Shown: piece by piece, positions 58,779 through 64,000 of the stretch
How positions within the stretch are numbered: position 1 is the first letter of the stretch
Layout of the letters: every line of letters begins with the position of its first letter
Origin: JBOGOC01 sp050747525
Lineage (GTDB): Bacteria > Acidobacteriota > Polarisedimenticolia > JACPZX01 > DASXTC01
Length of the DNA: 64,000 nucleotides
Assembly (NCBI GenBank): GCA_050747525.1
Contig: JBOGOC010000091.1
Span: 115,883-179,882 of the forward strand
Direction: 5' to 3'
The notes under the pieces: generated by a model
Databases searched by the model: none
What the model was told of the DNA's origin: nothing
What the model saw: only the letters and a program-made list of their open reading frames with translations
Program-made: the position numbers and the translations under genes

Positions 58779-58784
58779 AGTATA
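58779..58784 (-). promoter_or_regulatory. Possible -10 element for lepA
   Basis: TATACT on the minus strand, about 30 bases before the lepA start. The -35 at 17 bases (TCTCAG) is weak. The rest of 58748-58909 shows GC-rich palindromes but no gene. Confidence 0.35.
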
Positions 58785-58909
58785 GCCCACGGCTTCCTGG
58801 GCTGAGACCATGGCTCGGCCCGGGCCCCGGATCGAGTCTCAGGATGAGAGGCCCCCCCGGCCCGCGGGCCGTCCTGCCGGGCGCACCCGATGGCACGCAC
58901 CTCGCATGG

Positions 58910-60016
58910 TCACAAGCGCGCGGAGGGATCCGCGTTGAGGGTAAGGCTCGCGGTGCGCCCCGCCGCCAGGTGATGCCAGCCGGCGGCGGCGATCATGGCC
59001 GCGTTGTCGGTGGTGAGGGGCGGGCTGGGGTAGAAGACCGGGATGCCGAGCCGGTCCCCCGCCTCGCGCATGGCGGCGCGCAGCCGGCTGTTGCAGGCCA
59101 CGCCGCCGCTCAGGCCGATCGAGCGCGCCGTGTGCAGCCGGGCCGCCTTCACCGCGTGGTCGACCAGGTAGGAGACGAGCACCTCCTGGAACGACGCGAG
59201 CAGATCGAGGACAGCTTCTGAAGCTTCGGCCGTTGCTTCCGGACCACCCCCGGCGGCGGCCGTCGAAGAGCCGCCGGCCCCGGGGACGAGCGCTCCGGGA
59301 CTGGCGGACTCTTTGAGCCTATGCGCCTGCACGTGGCGCAGCACGGCCGTCTTCAACCCCGAGAACGAGAAGTCGAGCGTGCCGTCGGACATGCGCGGCC
59401 GCGAGAAGGGGACCGCCTTCGGGTTGCCGCGCTTCGCCAGGCGGTCGATGATCGGGCCACCCGGGTACCCCAGCCCCAGCAGCTTGGCCACCTTGTCGTA
59501 CGCCTCGCCGGCGGCGTCGTCGCGCGTGTGAGCGAGCGGCCGGACCTCTCCGCGCTTCTCCATGACGTAGAGCGACGTGTCGCCCCCCGACACCATCAGG
59601 ATGATGCCCGGCAGAGGGATGTCGTCGTGCTCGATGAAGAGAGAGTGGATGTGCCCCTCGTGGTGGTTCACCGCCGCCAGCGGCAGGTCGAGCACCATGG
59701 CCATCGCCTTGGCCGCCGACAGCCCCACCAGCAGCGACCCCACCAGCCCGGGCCCGTAGGTCACGGCAATCCCGCCGAGATCGCGCAGGCTCACGCCCGC
59801 CTTGTCGAGGGCCTCCTGGATGACCGCGTCGATGGCCAGGATGTGCTGTCGGGAGGCCAGCTCGGGGACCACGCCGCCGTACCGGCGGTGCACCGGCACC
59901 TGAGTCGCCACCACGTTGGACAGCACCTGGCGCGGCCCGCGCAGCACGGCCGCGGCGGTCTCGTCGCACGACGTCTCGATGCCAAGGATGAGCTCGGACT
60001 TGAGCGCTGAGGGCAT
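58910..60016 (-). CDS. tsaD: tRNA N6-threonylcarbamoyladenosine transferase
   Basis: A 368-residue TsaD: ILGIETSCDETAAAVL, metal histidines in LAAVNHHEGHIHSLF, phosphate loop MVSGGDTSLYVM, FSFSGLKTAVLRH, and SGGVACNSRLR with final TDNAAMIA. It installs t6A37 on ANN-decoding tRNAs. A Ser/Ala/Gly-rich insert (about 235-265) lengthens it relative to E. coli. Its first 23 codons were copied in a tandem duplication and reappear at 62141-62209. Confidence 0.95.
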   Translation of the reverse strand: MPSALKSELILGIETSCDETAAAVLRGPRQVLSNVVATQVPVHRRYGGVVPELASRQHILAIDAVIQEALDKAGVSLRDLGGIAVTYGPGLVGSLLVGLSAAKAMAMVLDLPLAAVNHHEGHIHSLFIEHDDIPLPGIILMVSGGDTSLYVMEKRGEVRPLAHTRDDAAGEAYDKVAKLLGLGYPGGPIIDRLAKRGNPKAVPFSRPRMSDGTLDFSFSGLKTAVLRHVQAHRLKESASPGALVPGAGGSSTAAAGGGPEATAEASEAVLDLLASFQEVLVSYLVDHAVKAARLHTARSIGLSGGVACNSRLRAAMREAGDRLGIPVFYPSPPLTTDNAAMIAAAGWHHLAAGRTASLTLNADPSARL

Positions 60017-60049
60017 GCCGTCAGCATAACATCCGGGCGAGGGCTCCCC

Positions 60050-62002
60050 TCAGGGGCAGCGGCGAGCCTCGCGCGGCGTCCCGTCGGAAGACTCGCCGAT
60101 GTGGTCGACGTGGGTAACGGGACAGCCGTTCTGCGCGCGCACGACGTAGAAGGTGAGGAAGAGGTGCGGATTCGGGGCCGGGTTCGGCTCGTCGAAGCTA
60201 AAATGCTCGAAATCCGACACGACGCACACCGACTGCGTCACGAAATCCGACGGGTCGCTGGAGCGTAGGAGGTCGAACCGAGTGTATTGCCCATCGTAGA
60301 CAGAAAGGCTCCAGTAAATATAGGTGCTGCCGTCCGGCCCGAAGGGCCGGTCGTAGATGAGCGTCAGATCGTCCAGCACCGGCGCTGACCAGCTGGTGCT
60401 GTCTCCGTCGTCACAATCCTCGCAGACGGCGTGGTGATCTCCGTCAAGGTCCAAGGCGTCGGGGGGCGGCGCCGGCCATCCCGGGTCGTCGCAGTCGTTG
60501 TTGTAGAGGTCGCACACCTGGGGGGCGCCGGGATAGACAACAGGGTTGCGGTCGTCGCAGTCCCCCTGGCATGGCTTGAAGCCGTCGGCGTCGATGTCCG
60601 ACTCGGTCGCGTTGACCGGCCAGTCGAGATGACTGCAATCGTTGTTCAGTCCGTCGCCGCACACCTGGGGGGCGCCGGGATAGACGGCGGGGTGCGTGTC
60701 ATCGCAGTCCCGCTCGCACTCGTCGAAGCCGTCGCCGTCGTCGTCGGTGGCAACGCAGGGTGGGATCGGATCCGGCGCCGCGCGGAGGTCGGTGATCCGG
60801 ATGTCGTCGATATACCAGCCGTCGTCGCCGTCGAAGTACTGGTAGGGCGTCTCTCCGATGTCGCGCTCCAGGCTGGACCTCGAGGTCCCGAAGGACCACC
60901 CCCCCTCGACCATCCCTATCCAGCGCAGGCGGGCCACCCGCCCTGCATAGCTGGAAAGGATGAACGAAGAGCGGGCCCACACGCCAGGTCCGACCGAGCC
61001 GTTCTCCGTGCAGCCGGGACCCGGTGAGCATCCGCTGATGGCGCCGCAGTCTTTGTGGTCCCAGTCGTTGTTGTCCGTATCCACGACGCAGGTGGCGTCC
61101 ATGCCGAAGGTGTCCCCCAGATCGGCCCACATGGGGCTGTTGTCGCACATGGTCTCGTTGGCGGGCGCGATGGAGTCGTCGACAGGGTCGAAGCCGCACA
61201 GGCTGATCGTCTCCTGGATGGTGGCGTCGTAGCCGTTCAGAACCGGCGTCAGGCGCTGCCAGCGATCGAAGCGGCCGTCCGCCGCCAGGAGGCTGATCTG
61301 GACCTGGCCTCCGCCGAAGCTGGTCCCCGGCGGGATGAAGCCGTTGCCGAAGTTCTCGTCGTCGGGGACCGAGATCAGATGCCAGAACTCCATGGTGGTG
61401 GCCGGCCCGGGAACGATGCCGGGGATGTTCGGATCGCCCTGCGAGTCGAGCACGAACGCCGACACCTGGCGGAGCCTCAGAGTGTCGACAATGGTGGACG
61501 TCGCGCTCAGGTGCCGCCCCATGTGCATCGAGCGGACGCTCGAGTGCGCCTTCCCTCCACCCGGAGCCCCTGCGACGGGCTGCCCGGGCGGCGTGTACCC
61601 CGCGCCGGGCCCCTCGAACGGCGAGTGCAGGTGCCAGTCGTTCTCCGTGGCCACCGGCGCCTGGCAGCCGACGTACCCCAGGTCGTCGTCCATGCAGATC
61701 TTCGCGGCCGTGCCGAGCGGGCGCGGCCCCCCCGACATCGTGTACCCCAGCACGTCGTCGTTGGGGTCGCCGATGGCGCGCAGGGGGTCGTTGGGGTCGG
61801 GGCCGAGGGGAAGGCGTGACCACTGGAACCCGGGCAAGCCGTTGCGGTTGGTGTCGAATCCCTCACAGAGCACGCCCGGCAGGTTGAACGGGGGAAACTC
61901 AGGGCAGCTCGGCGGGATGAGGGGCGCCGACGGATGGGCCGGAACGGCGGCTGCTCCTGCGACGATCAGAGTCCAGGCGAGCATCTTCGCGCGGATCATC
62001 AT
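60050..62002 (-). CDS. Secreted MopE-like protein with metal-binding motif repeats
   Basis: A 650-residue exported protein. Signal peptide about 1-24; a long N-terminal beta-rich domain (25-400) without a name; then three or four Cys/Asp repeats of the MopE type (DDDGDGFDECERDCDDTHPA then VYPGAPQVCGDGLNNDC; DIDADGFKPCQGDCDDRNPV; CEDCDDGDS), which combine calcium-like DxDxDG loops with cysteine pairs. The C-terminal 130 residues form another beta domain ending SSDGTPREARRCP. Probably outer-surface or secreted and metal-binding. It is the first copy of a tandem pair. Confidence 0.82.
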   Translation of the reverse strand: MMIRAKMLAWTLIVAGAAAVPAHPSAPLIPPSCPEFPPFNLPGVLCEGFDTNRNGLPGFQWSRLPLGPDPNDPLRAIGDPNDDVLGYTMSGGPRPLGTAAKICMDDDLGYVGCQAPVATENDWHLHSPFEGPGAGYTPPGQPVAGAPGGGKAHSSVRSMHMGRHLSATSTIVDTLRLRQVSAFVLDSQGDPNIPGIVPGPATTMEFWHLISVPDDENFGNGFIPPGTSFGGGQVQISLLAADGRFDRWQRLTPVLNGYDATIQETISLCGFDPVDDSIAPANETMCDNSPMWADLGDTFGMDATCVVDTDNNDWDHKDCGAISGCSPGPGCTENGSVGPGVWARSSFILSSYAGRVARLRWIGMVEGGWSFGTSRSSLERDIGETPYQYFDGDDGWYIDDIRITDLRAAPDPIPPCVATDDDGDGFDECERDCDDTHPAVYPGAPQVCGDGLNNDCSHLDWPVNATESDIDADGFKPCQGDCDDRNPVVYPGAPQVCDLYNNDCDDPGWPAPPPDALDLDGDHHAVCEDCDDGDSTSWSAPVLDDLTLIYDRPFGPDGSTYIYWSLSVYDGQYTRFDLLRSSDPSDFVTQSVCVVSDFEHFSFDEPNPAPNPHLFLTFYVVRAQNGCPVTHVDHIGESSDGTPREARRCP

Positions 62003-62025
62003 GACCGCTCCATGGGCAGGCCCTC

Positions 62026-62054
62026 ATTGTACGGCGGTTGGCCCCCCAGAACAA
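62026..62054 (-). promoter_or_regulatory. Promoter of the first MopE-like gene
   Basis: Minus strand TTGTTC (62054-62049) and TACAAT (62031-62026) with a 17-base spacer, 24 bases before the start codon. Confidence 0.6.
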
Positions 62055-62077
62055 TCCTGATGAAGGGTTTTTTCCCC

Positions 62078-62209
62078 TCAGGGACAGGCCCGCCCCGCGC
62101 GTGCCGTGCCGTTGGAGTGCGTGACCAGCGTGCCGCCCGGAGCGGCGGCGGTCTCGTCGCACGACGTCTCGATGCCGAGAATCAGATCGGACTTGAGCGC
62201 TGAAGGCAT
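62078..62209 (-). pseudogene. Chimeric remnant: tsaD 5' end fused to a MopE-like 3' end
   Basis: A 43-codon frame. Codons 1-23 (MPSALKSDLILGIETSCDE, then TAAA) are the tsaD start with one or two changes. The rest, PGGTLVTHSNGTARAGRACP, resembles the C-terminal tail of the MopE-like proteins (SSDGTPREARRCP). The join, at about 62141, is the novel joint of the tandem duplication. Non-functional as TsaD. Confidence 0.75.
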
Positions 62210-62242
62210 GCCGCCAGCATAACATCCGGGCGAGGGCTCCCC

Positions 62243-64000
62243 TCAGGGGCAGCGGCGAGCCTCGCGCGGCGTCCCGTCGGAAGACTCGCCGATGTTGTCG
62301 ACGTCGGTTCCCTCACAGCCGTTCTGCGCACGCACGACGTAGAAGGTGAGGAAGGGGTGGGGATTAGGGGCCGGGTTCGGTACGTAGAACCACGGCTGCG
62401 GGCTATCCGACACGACGCACACCGTCTGCGTCTTGAAGTTCGACGGGTCGCTGGAGCGCAGGAGGTCGTACCGAGGGGAATTCCCGCCGGAGGAAGAAAG
62501 GCTCCATTGAATATAGGTGCTGCCGTCCGGCCCGAAGCTCGGGTCATGGATGAGAGTCAGATTGTTCGACACCACAGGCGCGGACCAGATGTTGCTGTCT
62601 CCGTCGTCGCAATCCTCACAGACAGCGCGTTGATCTCCGTCGCCGTCAAAGTCATCGGGAAGCGGCGCCGGCCATCCCGGGTCGTCGCAGTCGTTGTTGT
62701 AGAGGTCGCACACCTGGGGGGCGCCGGGATAGATGGAGGCCTTGAGGTCGTCGCAGTCCCCGCCGCAGACCGTGACGCCGTCCGAGTCGCGGTCGGCCTC
62801 GAAAGGATTGACCGGCCAGTCGATGTCGCTGCAGTCGTTGTTGACGCCGTCGCCGCATACCTGGGCCGCGCCGGGATAGACGGCCGAGCGGGAGTCATCG
62901 CAGTCCCGCGCGCACTCGTCGAAGCCGTCGCCGTCGTCGTCGGTGGCCGCGCAGGGTGGGATCGGATCCGGCGCCGCGCGGAGATCGGTGATCCGGATGT
63001 CATCCATATACCAGCCGTCGTCGCCGTCGTAGTACTGGTAGGCCGACTCTCCGATGTCGGGCTCCACGTTGGACCTCGTTTCCCTGAAAGACCATCCCCC
63101 CTCGACCATCCCTATCCAGCGCAGGCGGGCCACCCGCCCGGCGTAGGCGGAAAGGATGAACGAGGAGCGGGCCCATACCCCACCTGATGCGGTGGAGCTG
63201 GGCTCCGTGCAGCCGGGACCCGGTGAGCATCCGCTGATGGCGCCGCAGTCCTTGTGCGCGGGGTCGTTGGCGTCGGTGTCCATCTGGCAGGTGGCGTCGG
63301 TGCCAAAAGTATCACCCAGATCGGTCCACATGGGGCTGCTGTCGCACATGGTCTCGTTGGCGGGCGCGATGGAGTCGTCGACGGGGTCGAAGCCGCACAG
63401 GCTGATATCCTCCTGGATGGTGGAGTCGTAGCCGTTCAGAACCGGCGACAGCCGCTGCCAGCGATCGAAGCGGCCGTCGGCCGCCAGGAGACTGATCTGG
63501 ACCTGGCCACCCCCGAAGCTGGTCCCCGGCGGGACGAAGCCATTGCCGAAGTTCTCGTCGTCGGGGAACGAGATCAGATGCCAGAACTCCATGGTGGTGG
63601 CCGGCCCGGGAACGATGCCGGGGACGTTCGGATCGCCCTGGGAGTCCAGCACGAACGCCGACACCTGCCTCAGCCGCAGGGTATCCACGATGGTCGAGGT
63701 GGGGCTCAGATGGCGTCCCATGTGCATCGAGCGGACGCCCGAGTGCGCCTTCCCTCCATCCGGAGCGCCGGCGACGGGCTGCCCGGGCGGCGTGTACCCC
63801 GCGCCGGGCCCCTCGAACGGTGAGTGGAGGTGCCAGTCGTTCTCCGTGGCCACCGGCGCCTGGCAGCCGACGTACCCCAGGTCATCGTCCATGCAGATCT
63901 TCGCGGCCGTGCCGAGCGGGCGCGGCCCCCCCGACATCGTGTACCCCAGCACGTCGTCGTTGGGGTCGCCGATGGCGCGCAGCGGGTCGTTGGGGTCGGG
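62243..64000 (-). CDS. Second MopE-like secreted protein, N-terminus cut by window
   Basis: Paralogue of the gene at 60050-62002. The frame runs through the right edge: 16 codons before the apparent GTG at 63952 continue in-frame homology (PDPNDPLRAIGDPNDD), so the true start is outside. The visible 585 residues share the N-terminal beta domain nearly unchanged, while the Cys/Asp repeats (ECARDCDDSRSAVYPGAAQV; DRDSDGVTVCGGDCDDLKAS) and the final domain have accumulated substitutions. Both copies end SSDGTPREARRCP. Purpose as for the first copy. Confidence 0.85.
   Translation of the reverse strand, partial: PDPNDPLRAIGDPNDDVLGYTMSGGPRPLGTAAKICMDDDLGYVGCQAPVATENDWHLHSPFEGPGAGYTPPGQPVAGAPDGGKAHSGVRSMHMGRHLSPTSTIVDTLRLRQVSAFVLDSQGDPNVPGIVPGPATTMEFWHLISFPDDENFGNGFVPPGTSFGGGQVQISLLAADGRFDRWQRLSPVLNGYDSTIQEDISLCGFDPVDDSIAPANETMCDSSPMWTDLGDTFGTDATCQMDTDANDPAHKDCGAISGCSPGPGCTEPSSTASGGVWARSSFILSAYAGRVARLRWIGMVEGGWSFRETRSNVEPDIGESAYQYYDGDDGWYMDDIRITDLRAAPDPIPPCAATDDDGDGFDECARDCDDSRSAVYPGAAQVCGDGVNNDCSDIDWPVNPFEADRDSDGVTVCGGDCDDLKASIYPGAPQVCDLYNNDCDDPGWPAPLPDDFDGDGDQRAVCEDCDDGDSNIWSAPVVSNNLTLIHDPSFGPDGSTYIQWSLSSSGGNSPRYDLLRSSDPSNFKTQTVCVVSDSPQPWFYVPNPAPNPHPFLTFYVVRAQNGCEGTDVDNIGESSDGTPREARRCP

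Larger units (their letters stand above)
59948..64000. repeat. Tandem duplication, 2193-bp period
   Basis: Homologous points are 2193 bases apart throughout: tsaD start 60016 versus 62209, MopE-like stop 60050 versus 62243. Unit 1 is about 59948-62140 and unit 2 about 62141 to beyond the window. Each unit holds the tsaD 5' end and a complete MopE-like gene. Bases 62220-62290 match 60027-60097 almost perfectly, while the 3' parts of the two genes have diverged. Confidence 0.85.

Noticed and set aside
58850..58885. GC-rich palindromes between lepA and tsaD as a terminator or operator
   Set aside because: Runs of C and G around GGCCCGCGGGCC are expected by composition here; no T-run and no placement that favours a function.
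60400..60720. Short repeated segments as a CRISPR array
   Set aside because: The repeats encode the Cys/Asp metal-binding motifs of a MopE-like protein, in frame and of unequal spacing.

Overview
The window is high in G+C and almost fully coding. The gene mix suggests an environmental Acidobacteriota-like bacterium, most likely a metagenome contig: Ser/Thr kinase fused to a TolB-like propeller, PQQ-type propeller protein, MacB-type ABC pair with an NtrC-type regulator, MopE-like Ca/Cu-motif proteins, a TMTC-like TPR membrane protein and many secreted proteases. This placement is inferred from family content only; there is no rRNA here.

Layout. 1-700: cut-off secreted beta-helix protein. 867-4678: muramidase, then a divergent single-domain ModE-like regulator and modABC (molybdate uptake), with an operator-like inverted repeat between them. 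4764-12651: hydrolase, UBP zinc finger, DUF6600-like lipoprotein, TMTC-like TPR protein, rsgA, secreted DJ-1/PfpI protein and a GlxA-type regulator. 12719-16209: a 3.5-kb mobile element of the IS1595 (ISXO2-like) type, with terminal inverted repeats and an 8-bp target duplication. It carries passengers: a HARE-HTH-like protein, two tiny basic proteins, a leucine-type tRNA body with a TGG anticodon, and a Panacea-domain antitoxin overlapping a RelE/ParE-like toxin. 16338-21574: VIT/VWA protein with a PEP-CTERM-like tail, a dedicated exosortase, a small membrane protein and a CreBC-type two-component system.

21776-32146: secreted trypsin-family protease ending in a knottin-like cysteine motif, kinase-propeller protein, VapBC-type toxin-antitoxin pair with a promoter/operator, PQQ-like propeller, M16 protease and a coupled propeller protein. 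32311-34947: Rieske-tailed FAD oxidoreductase, DUF4383 protein and a ferritin-like protein. 35000-40248: a tight cluster of esterase (divergent), ATP-grasp ligase, GCS2/YbdK ligase, M29-type aminopeptidase and a second ATP-grasp-like protein, which looks like a small-peptide synthesis and processing system. 40397-48873: MacAB-like ABC transporter behind a good sigma-54 promoter, followed by its probable NtrC-type activator, a sensor kinase and a coupled subtilase.

48904-55848: PilZ protein, CdsZ-type zinc-ribbon protein, RNase HI, YggS, DivIVA-like protein, hutI, cyclodeaminase-like protein, sulfatase and a core-deleted HAD phosphatase remnant. 55858-60016 (minus): DUF4845-like protein, lepB, lepA, tsaD. 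59948-64000: a tandem duplication with a 2193-bp period that copies the 5' end of tsaD together with a MopE-like secreted protein; the second copy runs off the right edge.

Most genes sit in short, overlapping, translationally coupled sets (ATGA, TTGA, GTGA, TGATG junctions). No CRISPR array, rRNA or gene-free gap over 300 bases was seen.
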